The notes: a model not told the origin generated them from the letters alone. Positions 1 to 9,784 are shown, counted from the first letter of the stretch. The stretch: DNA of 64,000 bases from Phycisphaerae bacterium (GCA_029260215.1 JAJDDQ010000058.1:1-64000); one strand, 5' to 3'. Program-made: numbers and translations.

Positions 1-20
1 CAAAACTTCCCTGTCCATGA

Positions 21-2138
21 CTATCTCCCGATTGAATAAAAGATCGTAACACGCCCGGAATTCTGACAGCCCCCCGCGCCCTGCGCAAGTAAAGTGAGGC
101 GCGAATTATTCCACAGCGCCGAAGGAAATAGCCACACCCGAGTGATGATCTTCCTCGTCCGGCGACTGTGCCGAATCAGCCAGGGCAGCTTTCGCAGGTC
201 GTCCGTCATCAGCCCGATGTCAGCCGTCTCAAGAGACGCGTCCGTACCGCCACAGCCCATTGCAATTCCAACGTGCGCGGCGGCCAACGCGGGCGCATCG
301 TTGATCCCGTCTCCGACCATGATTACGTGCGTTCCCCTTGCTTTGTACGCCTCTACGGCTCGAACTTTGTCGGCAGGTAGCAACTCGGCCTGGTAATCGG
401 TAACACCGCATTCCTGCGCCACGGCTTGAGCGGTTCCTACGTTGTCGCCGGTCAGCATGACAATGGTCGAGACGCCGCACGCGCGCAGTTTCTCGACACT
501 CTCACGAGCCTCCTCACGTGGTGAATCCGCGAGGAGAAACACGCCGAGCGGATTGCCATCGGAACTCAATGCAATCACTGTATGGTGGCAGTCATCGTGT
601 TCGAGAATGGCTTGATGGGCTTCTGCTGTACAGTTGTTCTCCTCTTCGAGGAATCGATGGTTGCCGATCAGATAGGTCTTGCCTTCAATCTGCGCTTTCG
701 CCCCTTTGCCGGATATGGCTGTGTAGTTGTCACAAGGTGGGGGAGCGACACCCTGATCTCGCGCGTACGCAACGATCGCCTGTGCGATCCAATGCTCGCT
801 GCGTTGCTCAACGGCGGAAGCTAGTTCGAGCAAACAAGAGACCGAGGTGTTGTTGATCGGGATGACCTTCTCCACGATCGGGCGACCACGGGTCAAAGTT
901 CCGGTTTTGTCCAACGCGACAACCTCAGCCTTTCCAACGGATTCCAAGTACTCGCCGCCCTTTATCAAGACGCCGTTTCGGGCCGCCGAAGCCAGCCCGC
1001 TGACGATCGTAACGGGCGTGGAAATAACAAGGGCACAGGGGCAGGCGATGACAAGCAGGACGAGCGACCGGTACAGCCAAGTCCCCCAGTCGCCCTCCAA
1101 CACGGTGGGAGGAAGAACGCACACAAGAATCGCGCCGCCGATGACCGCCGGCGTGTAGTAACGGGCGAAGCGATCGACGAAACGCTCCGATGGAGAACGT
1201 CTCCCCTGGGCTTGATCGACCAGACGGATCACGCCCGCCAACACGGAGTCGCCGGCTGGTTTTGTCACGTTGATAACAACAGCACCCTCTTGATTGATCG
1301 TACCGGCGAATACTCCATCGCCGATCGCCTTGTTCACTGGTATCGACTCTCCGGTAATCGGGGCTTGGTTGGCGGACGTACTCCCTTCGATGACGCGTCC
1401 GTCGAGCGGGAATTTCTCGCCGGGCTTGACGATCACGTGATCGCCGATGACCACTTTGGATGCGTCGACTTCGACTTCGATCCCGTTTTCCATTCGGACG
1501 CGAGCTGTGGGGGGTGCGAGATCTATCAACGATTGGATCGCTCTTCGCGCACGGCCGACGCTCCAACCTTCGAGCCAATTGGAAAGCATGAACAGAAACG
1601 CGACAGTCGAGGCTTCGAACCATTCTCCAAGCCCAATGGCCCCAGAGACGGCCACAGTCATCAACACATTCATATCAGGCTGAAATCGCCCGGCGGCGCG
1701 CAACGCGTTTGGAGCTATGTGCCACCACGCGGCGGCAATCGCTATCGAATAAGCGATGGCGGAAGGCCAAGTCGTGTGATGAAGGGATGTTGCCGGCACC
1801 CAGGCCATCGCAAGCCCGGCGGCAGTGCCAAGCCCCGACACAATGGTCAATCGAAGCGTCTTTCGCTCGTTGCCGCTCTGGTTATCGTTCGGCATTTCAC
1901 GATCGGATGCCGTTGTCGCGTTCATCCCGGTTGTTCGGATGATCGAGATGATAGCCTCGGGGCCAACGGCGGATGGATCGAAGTCGACGGTCATCGTGCT
2001 GCGTATAAGATTGAAAGACAGGTCGAGGACGCCCGTCTTCCCCGCAAGGGCTCGTCGCAGATCCTCGATCTCGTCAGGACAATCCATGCCCGCGATTTGG
2101 AGACAGACTGTTTGCGACTCGCTGAGGTTAGGCTTCAT
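21..2138 (-). CDS. P1B-type heavy-metal ATPase (ZntA/CadA-like), C-terminus altered
   Basis: Predicted ATP-driven exporter of divalent soft metals (Zn/Cd/Pb class) in the inner membrane. Seen: an N-terminal HMA domain with GMDCPDE (Cys20), the TGE actuator motif (262-264), the CPC metal site in a membrane helix (366-368), the phosphorylated Asp410 in DKTGTLT, and a GDGINDAP hinge. Two things are odd. The conserved HP dipeptide of the nucleotide domain reads HW (SEHWIA). After RRTRKII the frame no longer resembles the family, and the last transmembrane pair is absent. A neighbouring frame at about 105-135 encodes VAISFGAVE followed by a stop, which resembles the expected helix start, so a frameshift is likely. 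It is the last gene of a metal-efflux series and begins 54 bp after czcA. Family is certain; activity is doubtful. Confidence 0.9.
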   Translation of the reverse strand: MKPNLSESQTVCLQIAGMDCPDEIEDLRRALAGKTGVLDLSFNLIRSTMTVDFDPSAVGPEAIISIIRTTGMNATTASDREMPNDNQSGNERKTLRLTIVSGLGTAAGLAMAWVPATSLHHTTWPSAIAYSIAIAAAWWHIAPNALRAAGRFQPDMNVLMTVAVSGAIGLGEWFEASTVAFLFMLSNWLEGWSVGRARRAIQSLIDLAPPTARVRMENGIEVEVDASKVVIGDHVIVKPGEKFPLDGRVIEGSTSANQAPITGESIPVNKAIGDGVFAGTINQEGAVVINVTKPAGDSVLAGVIRLVDQAQGRRSPSERFVDRFARYYTPAVIGGAILVCVLPPTVLEGDWGTWLYRSLVLLVIACPCALVISTPVTIVSGLASAARNGVLIKGGEYLESVGKAEVVALDKTGTLTRGRPIVEKVIPINNTSVSCLLELASAVEQRSEHWIAQAIVAYARDQGVAPPPCDNYTAISGKGAKAQIEGKTYLIGNHRFLEEENNCTAEAHQAILEHDDCHHTVIALSSDGNPLGVFLLADSPREEARESVEKLRACGVSTIVMLTGDNVGTAQAVAQECGVTDYQAELLPADKVRAVEAYKARGTHVIMVGDGINDAPALAAAHVGIAMGCGGTDASLETADIGLMTDDLRKLPWLIRHSRRTRKIITRVWLFPSALWNNSRLTLLAQGAGGCQNSGRVTIFYSIGR

Positions 2139-2192
2139 CGTTCTAATCCAGGATTGAGGTATGCTCCGAAAGTTGTGCTTTCCACGATTGTG

Positions 2193-5100
2193 TTACGCGG
2201 GATTCACCGCAGCTTCCTTGCCTCCGAGGAGCGAGTAGAACACCGGCAGCACGAGAAGCGTCAGCATCGTTGATGTCAGAATTCCGCCGATGACCACCGT
2301 TGCGAGAGGGCGCTGAACTTCGGCGCCTACGCCGGTATTGAATGCCATCGGCACGAACCCCAAAGCGGCGACCAGCCCGGTCATCAATACGGGGCGTAAG
2401 CGCATCATGGCTGCCCGCTCGATGGCTTCGTGCATGACCGCGCCCTTGTCGAGCAGGCTTCGAAGGTACGATACGAACACCATATCGCCGAGGACGGAGA
2501 CGCCGGACATAGCCACAAATCCCACACCGGCTGATATGCTGAACGGCATGTCGCGAAAGTACAGCGCAAAGATTCCGCCGACAGCCGACAGCGGGAGTGT
2601 GAGGAAGATACGAAATACATCTGTGACTCGTCCGTAGGTGATGTACAACAGGACGAAGATCAGGCTTAGGGCGAGCGGTACGACGAACATCAGGCGTGTC
2701 GCGGCACGCTCCAAATGTTCGAACTGCCCGCCGTAGCGGACGAAATAGCCCGGTGGGAATTCAACTTCGGATTCGATTCGTTTTCGCACCTCAGCCACCA
2801 GCGTGCCGACGTCGCGACCGCGTGCGTTGCACTGAACGACCACGCGGCGCTTGCTCCATTCGCGATTGATGGTGGATGGCCCATCGACGATCTCAATCTC
2901 GGCCAAGCGCGTGAGCGGCAGGAGTTGGCCCGAGGCGGTGGGAATCAGCAGGTTGGCGACGCGCTCCGGGTCCGTGCGATACTCATCCGGCAATCGTACG
3001 GAGAGCGGAAATCGAATCTGCCCCTGCCTAATCTCGCCGATGCGAATGTTGCCGATGGCTGCGATGAAATCCAGCACTTCGCCAGCCGGCACGCCGTGTC
3101 TTGCGAGCTGATCTTGTCGCAGGCGAATTTTCAGCATGGGCAAACCCGTGATTTGCTCCGTCACCGTGTCGGCGCTGCCGGGAATGGATTTCAGAATTTC
3201 CTCGATCTGTCCGGCGATGGACTTGAGTTGATCGAAATCATCCCCGAATACCTTGACACCCAGATCGCTGCGAATGCCGGCCACCATTTCGTTCACGCGC
3301 ATCTCGATGGGTTGCGTGAAGATCGCGCGCATGGCGGGCATGGTGCTCAATCGGCCTTCCATCAGCTCCACCAGCTCTGCCTGTGTGCGGGCACGCTGCC
3401 ACTGGGCGCGCGGGTGCAGTGTGATGAACACGTCGGTCAGTTCGATTCCCATCGGATCGGTGGCGACCTCGGCTGTTCCCGTACGCGACCAGATGTCGTT
3501 GATTTCGTCCGGAAAGCTTTGCAGCAACACGCGCTCGATCTGTGTTCCGTAGCGTACGGATTCATCCACGGAGACGCCCGCGAGCCGCACCGTATTGATA
3601 ACGATCGCCCCTTCGGAGAGGCGGGGGATGAAAACGGCTCCAAGCCCCATCGCGACCCAGACCGAGCACACAAGGGCGACCACCGTGGCGGACAGGACAA
3701 CGGTTCGAGCGTTCAAGAAAGCACGCAGCAAAGGTGCGTACACCCGTTTCGCAAGCCGGACTATAAGCGGCTCGCGTTCCTTCAGCTTCTTCGGCAAAAA
3801 CAGGCTGGCCAACACGGGCATGAGTGTCAGCGATGCGATCAACGATCCGATCAGCGCGAAAATGACTGTAAGCGCCATGGGCGAAAACAGTTTTCCCTCG
3901 ATGCCTTCCAGAGTCAGGATCGGCAGGTACACAATCATGATGATGAGTTCGCCGAACATTGTCGGCCTGCGCACTTCGATTGCGGCGTCGCGGACCACCT
4001 CGATCCTGGATCGGCCGTCCTTGTTCTCCGCTAGATGACGGACGCTGTTTTCGATCATGATGACCGAGCTGTCGACGACGAGACCGAAGTCTATGGCACC
4101 CAGGCTCATCAAGCTGCCGGCGATCCCGGCTCGAAGCATCAGGTTTCCCGCGAAGAGCATCGAGATGGGGATGGCGAGCGCTACGATCAAGCCGGCACGA
4201 AAATTCCCCAGGAAAAGGAACAAGATGACGATTACAAGTATCGCGCCTTCGAACAGATTCGTCTTAACGGTGTCGAGCACGCGATCAACCAGGTCCGTCC
4301 GGTCGTACAACGTCTTGACGGTCACATCCTCGGGGAGCGACATCCGCGCTTCGTCCAATCGCGTTTTCAGCCGCCCGGTGACGTCACGACTGTTCTCGCC
4401 CATGAGCATGAAGCCAAGCCCAAGCACAGCCTCGCCCTGCCCGCCGTAGGTGACAGCCCCGCGGCGCACCTCGTGCCCATCGATGACATCGCCGAGATCG
4501 CGCACGTAGACCGGCACGCCGTCTTCGGCCGTAACGACGATGTTGCCGATCTCTTCAAGCGTGGTGACGAACCCGATGCCCTGAACAAGCAACTGTTCGC
4601 CCGAGCGCGTAATGTTGCCGCCGCCGACGTTGGCATTGTTGCGACGAAGCGCGTTAAACAAATCCAGGAGCGACAGGCTGTACTTGTTCAGCTTGGCCGG
4701 ATCGACGACAACCTGATAGTGACGCTCCTGCCCGCCCCAACTGTTGACCTCCGCCACACCGGAAACACTGCGAAGCTGAGGCCTGAGAATCCAATCCTGA
4801 ATCGAACGAAGCTCGCTGAGGCTTTTCGTTTCGCTGGTAAGTATGTAATGGAAAACCTCACCCAGGCCCGTGGCGACAGGCCCCATCTCCGGCTGCGACA
4901 AGCCCTGTGGCAGTTCGACCGTGCTTAAACGTTCCATCACCTGCTGCCGGGCGAGATAGATGTCCGTGTCATCGTCGAAGATAACGGTGACTTGGGATAG
5001 GCCGAACTTGGAGATGGAGCGAACTTCCACAAGCCCCTTCAGCCCACTGATGGCCTGCTCGACGGGGAACGTGATTTGCTGTTCGATCTCGACGGGCGAC

Positions 5101-5267
5101 AACGCTGGTGCGACCGTGTTGACCTGCACCTGTATCGGCGTGGTATCGGGGAATGCGTCGATCGGCAGCCGCGACAGGGAAAACAAGCCCGTCACCGCGA
5201 GGCCCAGAGCGATCGCGATTACAAGAAAGCGATGCCGCAGTGACCAGAATATGATGGCATTGAGCAT
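2193..5267 (-). CDS. czcA: CzcA-family heavy-metal RND efflux pump
   Basis: Inner-membrane, proton-driven RND pump subunit of a tripartite metal exporter. At 1024 residues it has the full family length. The N-terminal LPIDAFPDTTPIQVQVNT signature is typical of CzcA. The fourth-helix motif AIDFGLVVDSSVIMIEN carries Asp393, Asp399 and Glu406, the layout linked to divalent Zn/Co/Cd export in HME-RND proteins. It begins 15 bp downstream of the adaptor stop codon and is followed by a P1B ATPase, so the three are probably co-transcribed. No outer-membrane partner (CzcC) lies beside it. The metal cannot be fixed from sequence alone. Confidence 0.95.
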   Translation of the reverse strand: MLNAIIFWSLRHRFLVIAIALGLAVTGLFSLSRLPIDAFPDTTPIQVQVNTVAPALSPVEIEQQITFPVEQAISGLKGLVEVRSISKFGLSQVTVIFDDDTDIYLARQQVMERLSTVELPQGLSQPEMGPVATGLGEVFHYILTSETKSLSELRSIQDWILRPQLRSVSGVAEVNSWGGQERHYQVVVDPAKLNKYSLSLLDLFNALRRNNANVGGGNITRSGEQLLVQGIGFVTTLEEIGNIVVTAEDGVPVYVRDLGDVIDGHEVRRGAVTYGGQGEAVLGLGFMLMGENSRDVTGRLKTRLDEARMSLPEDVTVKTLYDRTDLVDRVLDTVKTNLFEGAILVIVILFLFLGNFRAGLIVALAIPISMLFAGNLMLRAGIAGSLMSLGAIDFGLVVDSSVIMIENSVRHLAENKDGRSRIEVVRDAAIEVRRPTMFGELIIMIVYLPILTLEGIEGKLFSPMALTVIFALIGSLIASLTLMPVLASLFLPKKLKEREPLIVRLAKRVYAPLLRAFLNARTVVLSATVVALVCSVWVAMGLGAVFIPRLSEGAIVINTVRLAGVSVDESVRYGTQIERVLLQSFPDEINDIWSRTGTAEVATDPMGIELTDVFITLHPRAQWQRARTQAELVELMEGRLSTMPAMRAIFTQPIEMRVNEMVAGIRSDLGVKVFGDDFDQLKSIAGQIEEILKSIPGSADTVTEQITGLPMLKIRLRQDQLARHGVPAGEVLDFIAAIGNIRIGEIRQGQIRFPLSVRLPDEYRTDPERVANLLIPTASGQLLPLTRLAEIEIVDGPSTINREWSKRRVVVQCNARGRDVGTLVAEVRKRIESEVEFPPGYFVRYGGQFEHLERAATRLMFVVPLALSLIFVLLYITYGRVTDVFRIFLTLPLSAVGGIFALYFRDMPFSISAGVGFVAMSGVSVLGDMVFVSYLRSLLDKGAVMHEAIERAAMMRLRPVLMTGLVAALGFVPMAFNTGVGAEVQRPLATVVIGGILTSTMLTLLVLPVFYSLLGGKEAAVNPA

Positions 5268-5282
5268 AAGGGTTTTCCAGGC

Positions 5283-7367
5283 CTAGTCGACGTCGCAGCA
5301 TCCCGCGCCGATGTTGGACTTGAGGATCTCCGTTTTCATCAGAAAGCTGCCAACCGTAACCACGGATTCACCCGGCGACAGGCCCGCGAGAATTTCGACA
5401 TGACCGTTGGCGCTCGTACCCAGAGAGACTTTGCGCGGCTCGAAAAGAGTATCGTCCTGCTTGACGAACACGAGCTGACAGCAGCCGTCGGTCTGAACGG
5501 CTCCGCTGGGGACGGAGACGATTTCATCGTTGTCATGCACGATGATCCGCGCAAGCCCGAACATGTTGGCGCGGAGCAGGCCTCTCTCGTTGGGAAGACT
5601 CGCCCGAACTTTGACGGTACGCGTTTGATCGTCCACGACACTGCTGATCCACGTGACGGTTCCGTCGAAAGAGTGGCCGGGCAGACCATCCACCGTGAAC
5701 AGAATCGGCAAGCCTGTGCGAACGACCGCGAGGTCGCGTTCGCGCACCGCCATCATCAGCCACATCGTCGAGAGATCGGCGACCGTGTAGAGCGCGTCTC
5801 TCTGCTCGACGACTTCACCGACCACCGCCCGACGCTCCACGATGCGACCAGCCACCGGGCTGTGCAATGCGTAGCGGGTGAGTGCGGTGTCCGGTTCGTC
5901 GCCCAAGGTCGCCACCTGCGCCTCGCTCAGGCCGAGAATGTGAAGCTCACGCTCGACCGCATCCAATCCGCTCTTGGCCACCTTGAGCGTGCGCACCGCC
6001 ACAAGACGGTTTCGCTCGCTGTCGAACGCGACCGCCTCGCGCGTGGCGTAAAATGCCGCTTCGGCTGACACCAGCCTGCTCCTGGCTGTGTCGAAAGACT
6101 GTTCGCTGCTGATCTTCTTTTCGAGCAAAGTCCGCTCGCGCTCGAGTGTCGTGCGGGCCAGCTCCAGCGCGGCGTGCGCCTGCAACAGGCGGCTCTTGGC
6201 GTCGCCCACCCGGACATTCGCGATTTTCCTTCTAACCTCTTCGGACGCGGCTGACGCAGTGCAAACTTCCAGCATGTGCAGAGTCCCGCGATGGATCGTG
6301 TCCACACGCTCGAAATCCGCAATGGCGAGAAAATGCCCTTCGCGCATCCTGATGTAGCGGCTCTTCGCTTCACCGAGCGCGGGGCTTTCCAACACCGCCA
6401 GCAGATCACCGGCGTTGACGAAGCTTCCCACCTCGACGGACGCCTCCGTCACGAAACCGGGCACGCGGGGCGTGATTCTGACGAGCCGCGTCTGATCGAA
6501 ACCCGCTTCAGCCGGGCACTCGATCGTGTCGGATAAACGGCGCGTCCTGACGATCTCCGTTTCGATGCCGGCGTCGCGCGCCGTGGTCGCATCGAGGAAG
6601 CGAACCTTCAAGCGATCCACCTGACATTGGCTGTCGTTACTTCCCGTGAGCAAACGACGGTTGGCTACCAACTGAATCGGCAGGTCCGCGTCGATCATCG
6701 CTTCGCCGACCGGTTCGTCCTCCTGCCAATCCGGGTCGAGCCTAGCCCATCTGGCCTCGACCTCCGGATGACAGGCCACGCACTGCGATTCCGGCAGGTC
6801 GTGTTCTGCGCACCAGTCGCCCGCCTCCTTGAACGCTTCAGCCGAAGCGCCGCATCGCGTGCAGACGGATTCCGGTACGCCATGTCCGTTGCACCAGCCC
6901 TGATCGAGCGTCGGCTCCACGGCACTCGACGCAGGACCGGGCAGCGGACGCGCGTTTTCGCTCGCGGCGGTGGACACGGTTCCATCGGGAACATCCGTCG
7001 CGCCCGCTGGGTTCAAAGCAGCCCAACGTTCGCGGACTTCGGGGTTGCAGATCGTACACTGCGTCTCGGGCAGCCCGTGTGCCCCGCACCAGTCGCGTCC
7101 ATCCTTGAACTTCGCGATCAACGAAGAGTCGCATCGTGTGCAGACGGACTCCGGCACGCCGTGTCCGTTGCACCACCCTGCGGACATGTCGATCGGCACC
7201 GCGCTGGTATCGGGACCGAAGTCGGCATTACTGACCAGCTTCGCCGGTGCGGCGCTGTTACGCTGGTCGTGTAGCTCGCCGGTTTCGTCGCACCCGCTCG
7301 CAACGACCAACGCGAGCATCACCCCGGCACAAACCGCGCGGGATGTGGAGTTGAAAGTCGTCTTCAT
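5283..7367 (-). CDS. czcB: CzcB-like periplasmic adaptor lipoprotein with duplicated Cys/His metal-binding knuckles
   Basis: Membrane-fusion protein linking the CzcA pump to an outer channel. The ATG at 7367 is chosen over an upstream one because it has a GAGGAA ribosome-binding site and opens directly into a lipoprotein signal (VVASGC, Cys26). Residues 64-110 and 157-202 form two copies of a module, each with two knuckles of the form WCxxHxxPExxCxxC. The cysteines are near 66/76/79, 94/104/107, 159/169/172 and 186/196/199. The rest is a standard adaptor: barrel-sandwich half-motifs, a coiled-coil hairpin at about 400-520, and a beta-barrel end. The extra module probably captures or senses metal in the periplasm; that is inference. 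It ends with Cys-Cys before the last Asp-Val-Asp. Confidence 0.9.
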   Translation of the reverse strand: MKTTFNSTSRAVCAGVMLALVVASGCDETGELHDQRNSAAPAKLVSNADFGPDTSAVPIDMSAGWCNGHGVPESVCTRCDSSLIAKFKDGRDWCGAHGLPETQCTICNPEVRERWAALNPAGATDVPDGTVSTAASENARPLPGPASSAVEPTLDQGWCNGHGVPESVCTRCGASAEAFKEAGDWCAEHDLPESQCVACHPEVEARWARLDPDWQEDEPVGEAMIDADLPIQLVANRRLLTGSNDSQCQVDRLKVRFLDATTARDAGIETEIVRTRRLSDTIECPAEAGFDQTRLVRITPRVPGFVTEASVEVGSFVNAGDLLAVLESPALGEAKSRYIRMREGHFLAIADFERVDTIHRGTLHMLEVCTASAASEEVRRKIANVRVGDAKSRLLQAHAALELARTTLERERTLLEKKISSEQSFDTARSRLVSAEAAFYATREAVAFDSERNRLVAVRTLKVAKSGLDAVERELHILGLSEAQVATLGDEPDTALTRYALHSPVAGRIVERRAVVGEVVEQRDALYTVADLSTMWLMMAVRERDLAVVRTGLPILFTVDGLPGHSFDGTVTWISSVVDDQTRTVKVRASLPNERGLLRANMFGLARIIVHDNDEIVSVPSGAVQTDGCCQLVFVKQDDTLFEPRKVSLGTSANGHVEILAGLSPGESVVTVGSFLMKTEILKSNIGAGCCDVD

Positions 7368-7478
7368 TATTTTCCTCGGTTTCAAATTGGACGAACGCGC
7401 ACCGATCACCGGCAGCGTTGGCGGAATAAGGAAACGCACTGCGCGCACAGAGGCTGCGTCGCACTGACGGGCTGGGAA

Positions 7479-7895
7479 TCAGATCAGGAGTGGTCGATCG
7501 GAAATCGGGATGGGGAGATGTTCGCGCAGCCTCGCCGTGCTCAAATCGCGTGTACGAATTTCGTGTTGCGGCAAGGCATCGTTCGGTGCTTGCATTGAGA
7601 CGACACCCACCACCAGCAGGACCGCGAAGTCGTCGTCCGATTGCTTCGAGTGCGTCGAGACGACGTTGCACGATTCCGCACAGGAATCACAATCGCGTGG
7701 CTCGGGCGATTCCGTATTATTGGAACACCCGTCGCCGTCGCACGGGCAACCGCTGGGGTACTCAGCCGGCGCGTCGCGGGAACCTTCATGCGCGGGAATT
7801 CCCAACGCGCAGCACTCGACCAGCACGCCCGCTCGGCAGAGCGTCGGCATGCCCACCAGACTCCAGACAACAGCCGCAAGTGCAAGAACCCGCAT
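7479..7895 (-). CDS. Cys-rich secreted small protein at head of czc genes
   Basis: A 138-residue protein with an N-terminal signal peptide (roughly residues 1-22, cleavage near CRAG) and about a dozen cysteines, including CPCDGDGC and DCDSCAESC clusters, then a second hydrophobic stretch (FAVLLVVGVVSM). No catalytic domain is recognised. It reads in the same direction as the czcB-czcA-ATPase genes and lies 111 bp upstream of czcB, so a periplasmic metal-binding or accessory role is plausible. The function is inferred from position and cysteine content only. No clear ribosome-binding site was seen before the ATG. Confidence 0.6.
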   Translation of the reverse strand: MRVLALAAVVWSLVGMPTLCRAGVLVECCALGIPAHEGSRDAPAEYPSGCPCDGDGCSNNTESPEPRDCDSCAESCNVVSTHSKQSDDDFAVLLVVGVVSMQAPNDALPQHEIRTRDLSTARLREHLPIPISDRPLLI

Positions 7896-7944
7896 GAATA
7901 CAAGCTTATGTCACGCGTCCACATGCGTCAACGAAATTCGACAC

Positions 7945-8312
7945 GACGCTGAATCCGATCGCATAAGGGGGTGCTATTTCTTGTGGCATGGCCTGGTCAG
8001 TCCCGAAAGGATCAGTAAGTGCAACCGTGGCTTGCCGTTTAGCGGACGCTACGATGTCAGAGAGCGTTTCCGGTGGCAGCAGCGCCCGCTAAACGGCATG
8101 CCACTACCGGTTCGCAAACCGTAGTGGGGCGGGCGGGAGGCTTCACCCGCCGCACCACCCCGAAGCGTTTGAAGTCTCAAGAGACAATTCCTCCGATGCT
8201 ACGATGTATGGCCACACTTGGGGGAGTCAGGGCAGTCACTTATTTCTTGGCCCTTGGCAGTCAATCGGGTAGGATTTCGGCATGCTTCACGTCGCTCGAA
8301 TCGTTGTCGCAG
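7945..8312 (+). repeat. Intergenic repeat, copy A (order X-R-Y)
   Basis: Three blocks recur near 9.36-9.69 kb. X is the 17-bp gacgctgaatccgatcg at 7945. R (about 8028-8217) includes the block beginning ggcttgccgtttagcggacg and, further on, gaagtctcaagagaca. Y (about 8230-8312) begins gggcagtca and ends aatcgttg. In this copy the order is X-R-Y. R contains a perfect 13-bp inverted repeat (8033-8045 with 8086-8098) and a second hairpin around 8101-8127. The start (about 7987-8075) also matches 39440-39530. No protein-coding gene was seen between 7896 and 8475. Confidence 0.7.
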
Positions 8313-8484
8313 GTTAGCCGCACCTCGTGACCCAGCATAGACGAGGCCGAGTTGTCTTCGATCCGCCTCGCCAAGGAGAGCAGGAGGACAGATAAATGCG
8401 TGGCTGCCCCTCGTTTTCCCGTAGCGATATTGGGGCTGGTATTGCTGATGTATTACAGCAACTTCAAGATCACGGATGTGGATC

Positions 8485-9150
8485 ATGTTAGATTTGGCTG
8501 TTGTTTATGCTATCGTCGGTGCGTTTGGATGGGGGCTATGCTCAGGCCCTCCTGAGAATTCATCTCGTGCGTTGAACAATGATCAGTTGAACGAGCAATC
8601 GGGTTCGGACGCTTCGGTCGTGAGGCGAATGCCGCTCGACAAATCGGACGTAAAGTTGGATCATGATGTCTTGGAAGTCGTCTTGGGCGATCTCCTGGCC
8701 TTCGATGGAACGGACTCGCCCGTTGTGGTTGGCGGCTCACCACCTGAAAAGATTCTCTTTGCTGAGAGAGTAAGACAGTCATCTCAAACCGTCGATCAAG
8801 TGTTGTTCCGCCACCCCGAGAACGCTTGGGAAAAGCTGACATCTTCTCAAATCAACGCGTCCCGAGAAGCGGCGGAGTGTCTCGTGCGGCGAATCCAGAA
8901 ACACAATTCTTTTGATGATTTCGCACCGCAGGATAAGAGGATAGTTATTTACAAAGAGCAGGTAAATCAGACTAAGGGCGTTTCGAGGCGAACGAGGATG
9001 GATCGCGTAATTCAGGCTTGGGCGCCCGGCTACTCCAAAGATAAACAACTTGCTGTCGTACGGCTGTTTATGGTGTGGGGAAGGCATCACATGTCGGGGA
9101 CGTACGTTCTTACCTGGGATAATGGGAAGTGGTCCGTGTGTTTGCGTTAA
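8485..9150 (+). CDS. Hypothetical protein with N-terminal hydrophobic segment, atypical composition
   Basis: About 221 residues; an in-frame ATG at 8476 is equally possible and neither has a strong ribosome-binding site. The first 20 residues are hydrophobic (signal peptide or anchor). The remainder is soluble-looking, with no motif recognised, and ends in a small beta-like segment (GTYVLTWDNGKWSV). The base composition is visibly more A/T-rich than the neighbouring metal genes. The gene is bracketed by two related direct repeats (7945-8312 and 9360-9691), which suggests it was inserted or shuffled as a cassette. Function unknown. Confidence 0.6.
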   Translation: MLDLAVVYAIVGAFGWGLCSGPPENSSRALNNDQLNEQSGSDASVVRRMPLDKSDVKLDHDVLEVVLGDLLAFDGTDSPVVVGGSPPEKILFAERVRQSSQTVDQVLFRHPENAWEKLTSSQINASREAAECLVRRIQKHNSFDDFAPQDKRIVIYKEQVNQTKGVSRRTRMDRVIQAWAPGYSKDKQLAVVRLFMVWGRHHMSGTYVLTWDNGKWSVCLR

Positions 9151-9359
9151 TTTGCTTATTATTTATGAGATGCCGGCAACAAGACACAGATATTGCCTCA
9201 AGATCGTGGAATACATCGCACAGCGGATGCCAAGAAGACGCAATACTTTAGGAGCGGTTTGGCGAAGGGGCTGGGGTGCGGAAAAGGTGTCACCCAGTTA
9301 GCCAGGCTCCTGTCAAGGGTAACTGTTCGGAAGAAGGTAAAAAGGTAAAGTAAAAAGGG

Positions 9360-9691
9360 GGGCAGTCATCTATTTATTGCCCATTGGCGGCAGATCGGGC
9401 AGAGTTTCGGCATGCCTCATGTTGCTCGAATCGTTGCCGCGCGTGTGACCGAGGCTTGCCGTTTAGCGGACGCTACGATCTCAGAGAGCGTCCCTTGTGG
9501 AAACAGCCCCCGTCAAATGTCGGCTGTCGGTTTTCTGCTTTCGACTTTCGAAGGCTCGCAAACCGTAGTGGGACAGGGGGCTGTTCCAAGAGATTTCACC
9601 TGTCGTACCGACACGATGCATTCGAAGTCTCAAGAGACAAATCCTCCGCCGCCACCATGCAAGGCCACACCCATGACGCTGAATCCGATCG
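9360..9691 (+). repeat. Intergenic repeat, copy B (order Y-R-X)
   Basis: This copy is in the same orientation as the one at 7945-8312, but the flanking blocks are exchanged: Y (9360-9441), R (9451-9672), X (9675-9691, identical 17 bp). R is colinear between copies, including the cgctacgat core, aaccgtagtggg, and gaagtctcaagagacaa near 9624. The 13-bp hairpin of copy A is degraded here. The 633 bases between 9151 and 9784 hold no other recognisable feature. Confidence 0.7.
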
Positions 9692-9784
9692 TGTGGAGTG
9701 GGTATTCGGACCGTATTGACATCGACTTTCGACTCCGCGTAAGCTGGCGCTTCGTTTGGGCCGATAATTCCCATGTGAAACGTC

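Noticed and set aside
1-20. Start of another minus-strand gene (ATG at about 20, MDREVL)
   Set aside because: There is a GGGAG upstream, but only six codons are visible, too few to call a gene.
1212-2273. Long plus-strand reading frame opposite the ATPase and CzcA genes
   Set aside because: It is the antisense shadow of well-supported genes with GC-rich codons.
8020-8130. Small reading frame with peptide similarity between the repeat copies
   Set aside because: The similarity comes from the DNA repeat itself; frames are not kept open across all copies.
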